Below, piece by piece: positions 1-11,790 of a DNA stretch of 64,000 bases (its first letter is position 1; every line of letters begins with the position of its first letter). The stretch lies in the NCBI GenBank assembly GCA_963556695.1, contig CAUWAG010000012.1:4712001-4776000 (forward strand), read 5' to 3'. The notes beneath the pieces were generated by a model, which searched no databases, was not told the DNA's origin, and saw nothing but the letters and a program-made list of their open reading frames with translations. A program made the position numbers and the translations under genes. This stretch comes from Anthostomella pinea. Taxonomy: Eukaryota > Ascomycota > Sordariomycetes > Xylariales > Xylariaceae.

Positions 1-1327
1 AGTCGACATGTTTTCAATCAGTCCCCTGCCGACGAGACCATGGGTCAGAGGCGAATGATCAGTCAAACTCGGTTGACTGACGGGCTGCAGGGCTGACTAT
101 GCTGACATGCTGCATTGCATTGGCGCAGGACTGCAATTGGCAGCGAGAAATACGCATATGATGGCTGCAGGTGCGGCCAATGGGATGGTTCCGCTCATCC
201 ATGGCTGCGGGTTTGCAAGGGCGTGGGTTATCCCAAACGGGGAGTCTTGAGAGGAAAGACCAAGCCAGCCAGCCAGCCAGCAATTCCTGCGTGGCGAGGA
301 CGAGGATGAGCGTCCCAGTAGGAGAGTCCTACAATAGGCCGTTTTCCCTCGTACTGTAGTACTTTGGTGCCAAAAGGTATCTCCGACTGCGTCCGTCTCG
401 CTCCCTCGGCATCTCCATTTAGGGCGGGCCGCCCCTTGGGCCTCTCCCAACTTCTGGCTGCTGTCTGGTGCGTACAAGTTTCAGGTGATTGCATGCCATG
501 GAGGCAGCTGTAGTTGCTTCGATGCTCATGAAAGCCCATGTGTCTCAAATGACCGACTGCCCGATGACGAGCGGGCTTGAGGTGGTTCCTGAGTCGCTGT
601 CCTGTGGAATCGGAATCATGGGCGCCGCTTCTCTGCAGGGCCCCATTCCCAGCCGACAACGTCTTTTGGGTTTCTGGACCAAAGTTTCAACGCAGGTGCC
701 ACGAACCATGTCGAAGCGTGCCAGCCTGGTAGGAAAAAGAGACCAGGAGATGAACTGGCAGGACAGAGACGCCTGGCATGGCGAGTTGATAAGAAGGGGG
801 ATGGCGAATGACGATGGGCTTGTCGCGGCTTGCGTTGGACCCTTGCATTCTTTTTTCTGGGTCGTGGTCATCCCGGTCATCAATCAATCCGCCGCCCATC
901 GTTGGCCATGGCCGATATGGCCGCACATCCGTCTGCGCAGCGTTGGGTGCCAATTCATCGCGTGTTCCGATAAGTCTGCCTGAGTTGTGACTGAAGCTGC
1001 TGAGCGGGCGCGTATGTCGCTAAGGTTGCCTCCTGGCCACTTCCACAGCAAAAGAGGACCTCCGGGTGTTGTCCTCTTCAAACGGTAGCAGTCCCTGCCC
1101 AGGTGGTGGGATATTACGGTGCATGCTGATACCGTCTTTGGAGTGTTGGCTATTGGTGGGATGTGGGATGTGCACTTGAACGCAGCTGAGACAGAACATC
1201 CACAGAAGGACAGGAAACAAGCAGCGTCTCTGATGTGAAGAGAGATGAAGGAGGGAAGGAAAGGTGCGAGAGGAGACATTCGAACGAAGAGAAGTAGAAG
1301 AGCAAAAAGAGACGGGCACAAGGGAAC

Positions 1328-1340
1328 GGGGGGGGGGGGG
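1328..1340. repeat. Poly-G homopolymer (13 nt)
   Basis: Thirteen consecutive G residues are visible. Runs of this length are unstable in replication and are a common place for assembly length errors. Confidence 0.95.
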
Positions 1341-2347
1341 AAGGAGTGGCAGACGGGTACATGTAGGAGATTGGGGAGGGAAACGGAGAAAACGGTTTAC
1401 GTGTTGGATGGCACCGTATTGGACCGCTGAATCCGGCAGGGAGTGGGAGTGGGAGTCAGCGATGGCCCGATGGGAGCAGGAAGAGGAACACTGTTTTACT
1501 CATGTTTTCAGAAGAGATGACGGGAAGACTTGACATTGTATCATTCGTCAAATCAATGACCGTTCATCACTGCCCATCTGCCCATCTGCCCATCAGTGGT
1601 CGTCACATCACAGGGTTGGACTGAGCCTAGTACCGATATGCTCCGCAAGCTCCCCGAACGTGCGAATGCTAATAAACGCCAGCGGAGAGAAATGACAACA
1701 AACTCTGGCAGGTCTCCTTCTCCTCGGCCTCCTTCGCTGCATGATTATGGTTATCCTCGGGCAATACTGGACAGGATGGCAGGTACATAAGCTCGGTAGT
1801 CAAGCCGTCCAGCCCATCGATACACCCATTATTCGTCTCATCCTTTTCCCTGGGCCTCCAGCCACTGGGCCGATCAAGCAATGAAGGCACGCATGGAAGG
1901 TACCGAGATTAGACTTCGGCCTCCTGTGCTTTTAGATATGCACACGATCTGGTACAAACATTCCACACCACAGGTTAGATACTTGGGGGGCATGGTTGCG
2001 CTGGTCTGTACGACCATGTTGCAGGCCGACGGCTCTGGATGGTGGGTGGTCGACTCGATGGGCTGACATTGACGCGACCCTCTGCTCTGGCAGTCTGGGT
2101 ATGATAGCCACGGACATCTCAGGAATGGAGTTTGCCGTCCCCGCCCTCATCATCTCTTTCTCGATGCCGTGGGAGCTTGGGGGCGTACCTACCTTTGTTA
2201 GTCATTTCCTGTCCGATCACGATCATGGATTCATGGTTCCTGGGCCGCCTCTTTTCTTGCGTTGGGTCTAGGTTGGTGTGATGGGTCCACCACGCCCAGC
2301 CGATGATAATAATAGGCGCATCGCAAAGGACACCAACACGTTGATGA

Positions 2348-2366
2348 CCACACACACACACATACA
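2348..2366. repeat. CA-rich microsatellite
   Basis: An alternating CA tract interrupted by one T. It lies in non-coding DNA. Confidence 0.9.
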
Positions 2367-3092
2367 CATGCAGCTGAGTGTGATTTAGAACTCTCGTCTG
2401 CCGACACTTTTGCTTGCTGGCAAGCATGTCTCAAGCGTTGACCATCCTGTGCGACGAGATCACACATAGATCACTCCGCTGACCCGCCCCGGGGCCAACA
2501 ACGCTGATGCATCCTCAATGATACGATAGAAGTAGGCTGCCGCTTGGCTCTCGCTGGGAGGACTCTTGTGTTGTAGCTCAGCTCGAATATGATACAACCG
2601 CTGCCTGCACTAGCAAACTGTGCGGCGGGGATATTTGAAGAGACGAGGTGTCGGAACGGAAGAGGTGAGACAGCAATGCGATGTTGGTTACGCAAACCTT
2701 CCGTCGCAATATGCGTTGACTTGTTTTCGATGACAACGGTCAATCGGCTGTCGTCGACTGCATTCACGCCACCAGCCGTGTAAACGGTGGATGGTGCTTG
2801 AATCGGAATGTTCAGCTTCCTATGTTGCATCGTATCGTTGGGCCTGAGGTGCGGGTGAGGGAAGAGAACCTTGCTTGGGCCGGGATTCCCGAGAGTTCGG
2901 ATGTCGAGCTAGGACCCCGGCCCGCTTCTAGTGATACTTTACGCGGTACCTCACTCTCACTCTCACTCTCCAACCTCACGCCCATCACTGTGATACTCTA
3001 CGCGGTACCTACTGGCAACTCGCAATAACGCCGGTGCAACACCCTAAACTCAGCGCCACCATCAGTTGGAGTCCCAAATCCAGCAATCTACA

Positions 3093-4115
3093 ATGCCAAA
3101 GAGGAAAGCAGCCCAGCTGGAAGCTGAGCCAGACACCAAGGGTCTGCGAAGGTCGACGCGTCGAAAGTCAAGTGCCCTAGACAACGCGCAGGCCGACAGC
3201 TCGGCGAAGGAAACCAAGACCAGACAACCGAAGCCACAGAAGCCGAAAGCCAAGAAAGAAGATGTCCAGGTAAGTGGATATGCCGATATTGGGTTGAGTT
3301 TCTGTTCTCCGCGAGGTTACATACATCTGGCATACTTTACTTACTATTATCGTCACAGCCCACGCCCAAATTGCAAGCCAGGACCACCAAGCCGGCCAAA
3401 GCCCAGGTGTCTGCGGCGAAACCTGAGACGAACGACACGACGGGCTCTTCAGAGAGGTGGTACTGGCTTATGAAAGCCGAGCCCGAGACCCGGCTGGAGA
3501 ACGGGACAGATGTCAAGTTCTCCATTGACGACCTGGCCTCACGTACGGAACCTGAGCCTTGGGATGGTGAGTCGCTCCAAGCAATATTCACACGAAAAGT
3601 GACATTAGGCCTGGATTTGTATGACAGCTCATTCGAATCATCAAAGGCTAACATACATGCCAGGTATTCGCGCGTACGCGGCGCGCAACAACCTCCGGTC
3701 TATGAAGAAAGGCGAGCTGGCTTTCTTCTACCATTCAAATTGTAAAGAACCGGGTATCGTGGGTACAATGGAGATTGTGGAAGAGCATTCGCCTGATCGT
3801 ATGTGCGCTTGCTGCCTCGAATATTTCCTAATCTCTAACACCATCATAGTCTCTGCACACGACCCCAAAGCCCCTTACTACGATGCTTCATCCAAGCCCT
3901 CAGATCCCAAGTGGAGCGTCGTCCATGTCAAGTTCCGCAGCAAATTCACCCAATCCATTGGGCTCAAGGAGCTCCGCGAAATGGGCAAGCCGGGACAGCC
4001 GCTCGAGACCATGCAGATGTTGAAGCAGAGCCGGTTGAGTGTCAGCCGGGTAAGCCCGGCGGAATGGGAACACCTGATGGACGTGGTCAAGCAGCGGGGT
4101 GGCGAGACTCAGTAG
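3093..4115 (+). CDS. EVE-domain protein, THYN1-like
   Basis: Four exons: 3093-3269, 3359-3566, 3664-3798 and 3850-4115, with good GT-AG introns of 89, 97 and 51 nt, giving 261 residues. The first ~80 residues are Lys/Ala/Pro-rich and highly basic, which suits nuclear localisation. The rest is an EVE (PUA-like) domain: it opens with the diagnostic WLMKAEPE, followed by FSIDDL, a G-I-R-AYAARN segment, the FFYHSN strand and the GxVGTMEIV strand. The family (human thymocyte nuclear protein 1) is thought to bind modified bases in nucleic acid; the exact ligand is not established. I chose the first ATG in the frame that splices correctly. The gene converges on the Utp6 gene, with only 50 nt between the two stop codons, so the 3' UTRs probably overlap. 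Confidence 0.88.
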
Positions 4116-4165
4116 TCGTCAATTTGCCGCTTGCGGCCGAGATATCCACATCGGTATCGAACTCA

Positions 4166-5368
4166 TCAAGGCTTAGGCAAGGTTCGATGAGTGTATTCGA
4201 GAACTGTGCGGATGCCCGAGTCCAAGTCTTCGGAAGATAGTATACCCTCCATCCACGAGGCTGTCTTTTCGGCCAACTGGGGCTTGTTTGTCGTTGTGTC
4301 GAGTGAGGACTTCAGGCGAGCTAAAGCTTCCCTGAGAGCTCGAGGGAATGAGGGCGCGTTTGGGTCGACATTGATCAATGGTTGTCGAATGTAGCAATAG
4401 CACGTGGCGGAATCGTTGGGGTACAACTCGACCATGGTATCGAGGGCGTGTTGCACGATCTTGGACTGCGTGGAGACCTTGGTGAAGTTGGCGAAAAGTT
4501 CGTAGAATCTTTCGGCCACTGTGGCATTGAAGAAGCCCTGCTTTCTCGCTATGTCGAAGATGGCAATAGGGATAGCACCGTCCAGCGCAGGATTACTCTC
4601 GAGTGTCTTGGTGGTGTCGAAGTCAAAGACCTTCTTGGTCGCTGAATCGTCAACATCCGGTAATACTAGTTGGCCGTTCTCGTCGACGTCATCATCGCTG
4701 TCATCGCCGCCCAGCTTTATCTCATCGTCGCTGTGTACGGCCTGTTCCTTGATCGCCTTCTCAGCACCACCTTTCTTGCCTTTCCGGGTATCCATCTTCT
4801 CCAGCCACTCCATTTCACACCGCGCATACTCAAGCCACACGGTCGCGTCCCTGGTGCAGAAGCGAGCTCCACGCATGAAGAAACCTCTTGCGGCCTGCAT
4901 GTCCCCACTGGCAGCCGATCTCCGGCCAGCTATCACCCACAACTCTGGCTTGGCCGGGTGCATCCTCAGCGCTCTGGTCATGACCTTGCGGTACCTCTTG
5001 GTCGCTTTCATGTCCCTCGCATAAGTCAAGTATTCTTTCCAGAGGTCCAGGTTTCCGGGATGCCTGGTCACAGCTCGCTCCAGTATGCCAAAGACCCTGC
5101 CCTGGCCAGTGTGCTTGGACGAGGTGCGAACCTCTAGTCTGCGGCATCTCTTAGTACGAAGCGACTCCAGTGACTTTTCCCAAGCGACGTAGTTGAGCCA
5201 GTCGGCAGGCTTGTTCCCCGGGGAGAGGACGAGGTGTTCGAAGTCGGTGCGCTTGCGTACGAGGGAGCGGATCTCGTCGGGAGAGAATATGGACTTGGCT
5301 TCGAACTCGCGGAGCTGGGGGACTGCGCGCTCGAGGTAGTACCGAGCCTTTTCGGGGACGCCCGCCAT
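4166..5368 (-). CDS. utp6: U3 snoRNA-associated protein 6 (Utp6), SSU processome
   Basis: Single exon of 400 residues. The N-terminus contains ARYYLERAVPQLREFE followed by FSPDEIRSLVRKR, the hallmark of the U3 small nucleolar RNA-associated protein 6 family. HAT (half-a-TPR) repeats follow at roughly residues 80-190, with the LWKEYLTYAR and ATVWLEYARCE units. An acidic linker with DDSDDDVDE sits near residue 220, and the remaining C-terminal half is helical. Utp6 belongs to the UtpB subcomplex of the small-subunit processome, which processes 18S pre-rRNA in the nucleolus. Length is close to that of the yeast protein (about 440 residues). No lesion is visible. It is convergent with the EVE-domain gene. 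Confidence 0.9.
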   Translation of the reverse strand: MAGVPEKARYYLERAVPQLREFEAKSIFSPDEIRSLVRKRTDFEHLVLSPGNKPADWLNYVAWEKSLESLRTKRCRRLEVRTSSKHTGQGRVFGILERAVTRHPGNLDLWKEYLTYARDMKATKRYRKVMTRALRMHPAKPELWVIAGRRSAASGDMQAARGFFMRGARFCTRDATVWLEYARCEMEWLEKMDTRKGKKGGAEKAIKEQAVHSDDEIKLGGDDSDDDVDENGQLVLPDVDDSATKKVFDFDTTKTLESNPALDGAIPIAIFDIARKQGFFNATVAERFYELFANFTKVSTQSKIVQHALDTMVELYPNDSATCYCYIRQPLINVDPNAPSFPRALREALARLKSSLDTTTNKPQLAEKTASWMEGILSSEDLDSGIRTVLEYTHRTLPKP

Positions 5369-6172
5369 GTTGGGCGATTTCTAGACCGACTAATATAGGG
5401 CAGTGGGCGAATTGACAGTATGCAAGGTCGCTCGCTCAGGGCAGGAAGACAGGAGGAGTATTTGCTGGTTGAGTTGTTGGCGTTTACTGGAGCAAAGGAA
5501 AATGTTCGTAAGGCTGAATGAACGGAGTAATTATTTTATCTGGAGATGCGCTAGGTAGTTCGTGGTGGGGGTATCTCAAGAGTCAAGTGGGGTAGCTGCT
5601 GCCGGGACTGAAACGGCAGAACGGGCGCGGCCAAACGGTCAGACGGTGAGGCTCAGTGAGCACTGACCACCGGACAGGGAATTATCATTTATGCAGGTTG
5701 TGACTCGGGATGGGCGGAACCCAGATGACGTGGTGGGTCCTGCCGCGGCCTGCTCGTGCGGTCGTGGCACGAGGCCGACCGGGATCTTCCCCCATTACTT
5801 CAGTCTCCAGCTTCGACCGCGACTGCCGGACCACGACCACGACCACGACCACGAACCACCAGTGACGACCACCACGCGACCGAAGCCAAGGAGCCAAGAA
5901 CAACCTTGCCATCAAGACGAAAGAACTGCATGACGGGATACTTATCCCACCGTCCAACCTTCTAACGCGACACCGTCCCGCTTTTACCGGCAGTCCGGAA
6001 GCATCGCGACTTTGTCGGCTTCATCTTCTCTCCTGCTGTTTACTTTTTGGTGCTACTTCCCAAGCCAACCGCCATTTAGTAGATACTTCTCCAAGCTCTC
6101 GCGCCTCTTTTGTTTTGTTTCTCGAGGTCTATATGAGACCCAATCGGCCGCAACACGCACCGAACCGACGCA
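5369..6172. other. Divergent intergenic region between utp6 and cwh43
   Basis: An 804-nt shared 5' region for two divergently transcribed housekeeping genes. It carries a short imperfect CCACGA trinucleotide-like repeat at about 5830-5860 and pyrimidine-rich tracts close to the cwh43 start. I see no clear TATA box and no additional gene. Confidence 0.6.
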
Positions 6173-9100
6173 ATGTCCAAGTACAAGGACAAGGAGACCG
6201 GCGCGCTCGTGTCCTTCAATGCTATATGGGTGTCGTGGATCCATACCGTCCTCGCATACTGTCAGTACACACGGAAACACCCCTCTGGTCGATCTGTGAA
6301 AGTTTGACCGAGCTGTGTCTGCTTGGACAGACAAGGAACACTAGCTAACCGCACACTCCTAGCCGCCTTCCTGAGCGCCCTGACTATCGGCATCTACCTC
6401 CATTACCACAAGATCGTCCAGAATGAGCACTATGGCTTCCCAGACGAATGGTTCCCCTCCGTATCCGCCACTATTGGTGATCGATATCCCGAGCGATCCT
6501 TCTTCATGTTCTTCATAGCTATAACTTCCGGTATGCTACCCCGGCGCGAACATCCGGAGCCGCCGGTCGAGGCTCAGGCGAACCTGGCCGTCTCGAGCCA
6601 CGGTCATGGACGTTACCTTTCTGTGCATCGAGGGGCAAGGTTGGACGAGAGAATGCAGATGTCCAGTAACTGATCATGCGCTACTCCATAGGTCCACGAT
6701 TCGCTCTCGTTGCGCTTTGGTATATCCTGACAGCGAAGCGAGGCAGTGCTCTCCCCAAGTTCGTCGCGGCAACGGGGCTATTCCGAACCCTTACTTGTGG
6801 AGGTTGGGCCTATATCACCTCAACCGACGATCACGATTGGCATGACATCTTCATGATTTCCTATCTCGTCGCCACCCTCCCTTGGACCGCGGGTTGTCTC
6901 GCATTGAGCCCACCGAACGCAAAGGCCATCAAATATCGAAAGTACCTCGCTGCCGCTTTCTTCGGCACAATCCCCCCTCTGGTCTACTACTTCATACAGC
7001 ACAAGGTCTACCGTGTGCCAGGAGGTCGGTTGAGCAGCCTCTGACTAGGCCGTACATCTGCTAACCCACCATAGCATACTCCACCTATGCCCTCCTCGAA
7101 TGGTCTCTAATTCTTTACGATGTTGCTTTTGATGCCGTCACTGCTCTCGATTTTGACACTTTCGAGATTGTCATCAAGGATGTAAAGGGTCTCAGCAACG
7201 GGTACGTACAACAGCTTCCCAGGTAGACATGTTCCCACCTTTACCATACTCGCTCGGGCTGCACCTGGTTCTAGCTGCTGGTTCATCATTTACCATGTGA
7301 CGGCGTTCAATTCATCCAAACTCACTCAGCTACAACTTGCGCTTGTATGAGCATCTTGCCCAAGGCAACTCCGTTGACTTGTCCTTGGGGTTTTGAGATG
7401 GGGGCCGCACTGCCGTGCCAACGAGCTTGGGCAGGCCAGTCCAGTCACTGCAATCGCCTCTACGGCATTGCCCGGCCAGAATGGCACAGTAGTGTTTCAT
7501 CAGAGGCCGCCTCGTCAATCAATTTACACCGTGCCCGGATGATCAGTGCAAACAAGCCATTTCCTTCACGAGATCATTGACTTGTTATATGTGCACTGGT
7601 TGGCTAAAATTCAAGGAACAGTCTTCCGTCGTTGCAGAAATAACCTGTTTCTTTGCCAACTAGAGGTGCCCCGGCCCTTCAGGGTCCGTTGATCTACTCA
7701 CCGAATTTAGTCCCTCAACTATGGCCTATGAAGGGGCCAGTTTCAGTCCGAGCGAGTATGGCATTGGGTACGGCATTGTTGCGAGGCTTGTTCACCACCG
7801 TCCTAACTGTTTTCAGGAATGGGGTAGCATCACGACCAGCCCTAAATCTCGAGAAAGAAAGGGAGAAGGCAGTGGCAGGTGTGTTCGATGCCAAGTTCTC
7901 TTGGGCTGAGGTCTTGGACACTGCTGCTGAGGTATATCTCGGCTTTGTCTTCTGGTCTATGCTGACAAGCTTGGGTGTGGTTATCTGGTACTTCCCATTG
8001 TGGCACATGGGTATCTCGGGTTATGAGGCCTTCGTCATGTCGACGATATCGCCTTTGCTGTTGGGTATCAAGCCGATACGCTCGTTGGTCATACATAACC
8101 TGCGAGCCTGCCACTTCCTATCACTCGCAGGACTTGTTGCCTGGCAGGTCAAAGACCCAGCCTATCGACTTTTCACGGTGGGCTTTGGCGTGGCGATGGC
8201 TTGTCTCTCGTGGGCCGCTACCCTGTTCTCTGAATCTGTACACAAAGCCCGGCTCGAATCCAAAGTGTTGGCTTGGACAGTTGGCCTTGTCATGTCCTCG
8301 GCTATCAAGTTCGCCTGGTGGACGAACAACCCCATCTGGCCCATTATGACGGATGCCAACGGCGGTCACAATGGTACTGGGCTAGCACTGGCTCTGTTGG
8401 CTGTACTGCGGTTTACCAGAAAGGCGCCACTGAATACTGGAGCATTCGCAGAAGATAGGCAGACGGGCACTTCCCTTCTATCTGCTTTGGGCATTGGTGG
8501 CTTGTTCTTCGGTCTACACTCTCTTCTTTCTGACACCAGTACGATGATACTCTGGGTGTGGGAAGGCTATCCCGTGCGCGGCCCCCTCGCTGTAACCCAT
8601 GGGTGGTTCACAATCGCGGCAATGACTGCTGGTCTGTTGACAGGTATACGGCAACCAAGGCTGGTGAGCACATGGACTGTCTATGGCGTGGGGTGCGTTG
8701 GAGCAGCCGTCCTGACTTCGTACGCCAACTGGTTCGGCTACTACGGAGGTCTGGTCACAGCTTTCTATCTAACAGCCATCGCAACTCCCATGCTCACTGT
8801 GGCTTCTAAGAAGAGCCCAGCGATCACCTATGGCCTTGGATTCTTCGTCTACAACATTCTGGTCCTCTTCCACGTTTGGGTCGTTGCGTACGCCTTCGTC
8901 CCTGGGGGTCCTCTTGTCCGGGAGCACACTGAGTGGATCATGATCGCCATGATGCTTACGCTTGGAGCTGGAGTGTTCAATCTGACTTCAATGAACGCTC
9001 GCCGTCCCGAATCCCACAAGCCAGCATCACTATCGCGACATCGGAAGTATCACACTCTAGCCCTGGGTGCTGTAAACGTCTTTTTCCTAGCTGCAGCATA

Positions 9101-9995
9101 CATGCGCTTCCCAGTTAATGACTACAAGCCTTACCACGCGGACTCGAGGGTTTTGACAGCCGGTATCTGGACAATCCACTTTTCCCTCGACAACGACATG
9201 TGGTCTTCGGAATATCGCATTCGCGATCTGATCAAGGAACTCGAGATCGACGTCATCGGCCTCCTCGAAACAGACCTCCAGCGCATCATTATGGGCAACC
9301 GAGACACGACGCAGTTCCTTGCCGAGGACTTGGGTATGTACGTCGACTACGGCCCGGGCCCAAACAAGCACACGTGGGGTGCGGCTTTGCTGTCCAAGTT
9401 CCCGATCATGAACTCAACACATCACCTGCTGCCATCGCCCGTAGGCGAGCTTGCCCCCGCCATCCACGCCACTCTCGATGTGTACGGCGAGCTAGTGGAT
9501 GTCTTCGTCTTTCATTCCGGCCAAGAAGAGGACGAGGAAGATCGTCGTCTCCAGGCCGAATACCTCTCCCGGCTGATGGGTGCGTCGCCGCGGCCGTCGA
9601 TCCTGCTTGCCTATCTCGTCACCAAGCCGCTTCAAGGCAACTACAACACCTACGCCTCCAAGCTCTCGGGTATGCACGACGTCGATGCCAGCGACTGGGA
9701 TCGTTGGTGTGAGTATATATTGTACAAACAGCTGCAGCGCGTGGGCTATGCACGAGTTTCTCGGAGTACCATTACAGACACCGAGCTCCAAGTTGCCAAG
9801 TTTGTCGTACCACGTAGTGACGAAGAGAAGGCGGAGGTGGCGGTTGTAAATGGTAACTTTGGAAAAAGGAACCGCCGAGTTAATGAGCACGAAGTTCTCG
9901 AGGGCTGGAGGTTCCCTGGGCTGTTCAAGGGCCAGGGCGTCCGGGGTCACCGGTATCACGTGTGGAGTGAGCCGATATATTACAAGCCTTCGTGA
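6173..9995 (+). CDS. cwh43: Cwh43, GPI-anchor lipid remodelling protein
   Basis: Five exons: 6173-6260, 6363-6530, 6692-7024, 7075-7201 and 7817-9995, giving 964 residues (the yeast protein is about 950). Exons 1-4 encode an N-terminal Frag1/DRAM/PGAP2-like bundle of about six membrane helices. The long last exon encodes about ten more helices, beginning with the conserved [11 protein letters not shown] and [15 protein letters not shown]. It ends in an endonuclease/exonuclease/phosphatase-like luminal domain ([25 protein letters not shown]). In yeast, Cwh43 replaces diacylglycerol with ceramide on GPI anchors in the ER. The intron before the last exon is unusually long (615 nt). An alternative acceptor at 7663 is also in phase and would add 51 residues, but the 7816 acceptor gives a linker and total length closer to the family. 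The first ATG opens directly into the first helix. Confidence 0.9.
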
Positions 9996-10399
9996 CTTGA
10001 TGACCTGGGGCGGGAGAAATGGTAATGAGGAAGCAAGAGGCATTGAATTATTGACTAATGAGGAAGGGTCTGGACTGTTCCGGGAGCGGGATCACGCTTC
10101 GCTGTATCATATATCCCTAATTGTACACTTTGTATAGAATCCGGAACGGCATTGGAGGTGCGCATGATAAACCCAACGTATCTGTAGTCACTTACGTGAC
10201 TTTGATTGGACTACATTTGGCGCTCGGCCGATGACCGCCCACCCAAAAGGTGGCTATGCACTACTGAACTACAATCTATCTCGTCTGACATAGCCGACCG
10301 CCGAGCTGCGATAATCCAAAGATTGGTATATGCAGACCCTGTCTACACAGCTTGTTTGGCGTGGTTGTTCAACCACCGCCTCTAGCGAGGAGAGGCCGG
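9996..10399. other. Intergenic region downstream of cwh43
   Basis: About 400 nt of non-coding sequence between the cwh43 stop and the left end of a miniature inverted-repeat element. Nothing else is recognised. Confidence 0.6.
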
Positions 10400-10604
10400 T
10401 ACACTCAGCCCTCATAAGTCTCCGTACGCGCATGTTGGCAAGATTCCAGACTCCGGGGAAATACTGGAATAAGCGCCCTGGAATAAGCGTCAAGTATAGT
10501 CATAAGGATCGAATTGCTTATTCCGGCGTGTTTATTCCGATTTGATGAATATACTGTTGCCTGCTGGAAGGGTCGTGTACGGAGACTTATGAGGGTTCAG
10601 TGTA
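10400..10604. mobile_element. MITE, TA-flanked (copy A)
   Basis: A 205-nt element with 28-nt terminal inverted repeats that match at 26 positions. The left end reads TACACTCAGCCCTCATAAGT and the right end is its near-exact complement. The outermost TA on each side fits a TA target duplication, as in Tc1/mariner-derived elements. The interior has GAATAAGC-type units on the left and their complements (GCTTATTCC) on the right, so much of the element could fold back on itself. No coding capacity. The same element recurs at 28142, 51667 and 58464. Confidence 0.88.
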
Positions 10605-10678
10605 ACTGGTAAGTAATTGCCAGCGCCGGGAAGTGCACGCCGTCGGTCATCGTGTCCACGCGTTTGGAGGCTGCCTTG

Positions 10679-11281
10679 TCAGGGTATCTCGTGATCCATC
10701 TCTTCGATCGGCTCGACGAACCCTCTGAAGGCAGTCTTCCTGATGACCCAGTCCCTCACGGCATCATCATCTCCATCCCGTTCCCGTTCTCCTCCCCCGA
10801 TGTCTCCCCTGTGCCCTCGACCTCGGCGTCTCCTCGCCTCAACCTCCAGCGTCCACAGCATCCCCCAGCCCCGCGGGTTCCGGATCTCATAAACAGCAAC
10901 ACCAGCATGCAGCAGCATGACATTCCTCCACACCGCCTCGCCTAGCATGCGCTCCAGCGCCTCGGCGGCCATGGCCGTCTTGGCCTCGTTGCTGCCGCGC
11001 GGCAGGGTCCAGAAGGGGTGCGGGCGGCCGTGCTCGCTCGAGCCGCCGCCGCGCTCGAAGTGCTTGCACAGCGCGATGGCGCCGGATGACATGCGGCTCT
11101 TGGGACGTGGCGGCGCGTTGAACGACTCGCGCAGGACCTGATCTGGCGGCGGCGCGGTGAAAATGGTGCCGTGGGTGCGGAGGAGGCCCTGTGCGCCGTA
11201 GGCGGCTTCGCGCGCGGAGGGGTGGGTGGACCAGGGGAGCAGCAGGGAGCGGTACATGGGCGGCGTTGTGTCTTCTTGCAT
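10679..11281 (-). CDS. Conserved fungal hypothetical protein
   Basis: Single-exon frame of 200 residues starting at the ATG at 11281; a longer frame extends upstream only through a non-ATG codon. It begins with MYRSLLLPW about nine residues in, followed by a helix-rich stretch, a PPRPKSRMSSGAIALCKHFE segment and the motif GRPHPFWTLPRGS. A low-complexity Arg/Gly/Asp linker precedes a C-terminal FRGFVEPI block. Well-defined aromatic and Gly/Pro motifs either side of a charged linker suggest a genuine folded protein, and I believe similar proteins occur across Pezizomycotina, but I know no function. There is no signal peptide, membrane helix or catalytic motif. The gene is bracketed by two copies or fragments of the same MITE family. 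Confidence 0.65.
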   Translation of the reverse strand: MQEDTTPPMYRSLLLPWSTHPSAREAAYGAQGLLRTHGTIFTAPPPDQVLRESFNAPPRPKSRMSSGAIALCKHFERGGGSSEHGRPHPFWTLPRGSNEAKTAMAAEALERMLGEAVWRNVMLLHAGVAVYEIRNPRGWGMLWTLEVEARRRRGRGHRGDIGGGERERDGDDDAVRDWVIRKTAFRGFVEPIEEMDHEIP

Positions 11282-11350
11282 TTTGTGTTTTGTGTTAGGG
11301 TAGACTGGATGGATGGTTGGACTTGTGAGAATCTCCTTTGAGCAGCTCAG

Positions 11351-11526
11351 GTGTTCGCACGCAGCCACCCCTCAGAAGTCTCCGTCTGCGCACCTTGGTT
11401 TCTTGTCCCAAAATGAGTCCCGAGTTGTGGGATAAATACACTGGTATCAGCATATGGATTCCGAGAATATTATCTGTGCTGATTCCAGAGTGCTTAAGCC
11501 ACACGAAAGAGAAGATCAAAGAGCAG
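11351..11526. mobile_element. Degenerate MITE fragment of the TA family
   Basis: The left part (GCAGCCACCCCTCAGAAGTC, then TCCGTC) resembles the terminal repeat of the MITEs at 10400 and 28142. It is followed by a diverged interior with GGGATAAATACACTGG and GATTCCAGAGTGCTTA blocks that echo the internal units. The right terminal repeat is not recognisable, so this is a decayed or truncated copy with uncertain limits. Confidence 0.45.
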
Positions 11527-11790
11527 ACATAGATGAAGAGCCAGGCTCCCGCTAAAACAGACTTCATAAAACTCGAAAGGAAGCTCCTTCGATGATGGTG
11601 CGCCAGCATGTGTTATAATAGGACTTGGCAGCTTCTTATCAAGGCCTATCACCATGTGACTGACTACCTTATGCGACCCTGGACTTCCAAGCAAGGCCGC
11701 AGGAATCATGACCCGTTGATCTTCATGGAAGGCACCGGCGCATTGAGGGTCGGTCACCTCACCCCAAATATCGCACATTTCGAGCGCAGT

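Larger units (their letters stand above)
1..3092. other. Intergenic region without a convincing gene
   Basis: I see no open frame here that reads like a conserved protein. All frames are short, begin at non-conserved positions and lack splice-supported continuations. The stretch holds a run of 13 G at 1328-1340, a CA-rich microsatellite at about 2348-2366 and scattered pyrimidine-rich DNA. The left part may belong to the regulatory or untranslated region of a gene outside the window. Confidence 0.6.
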
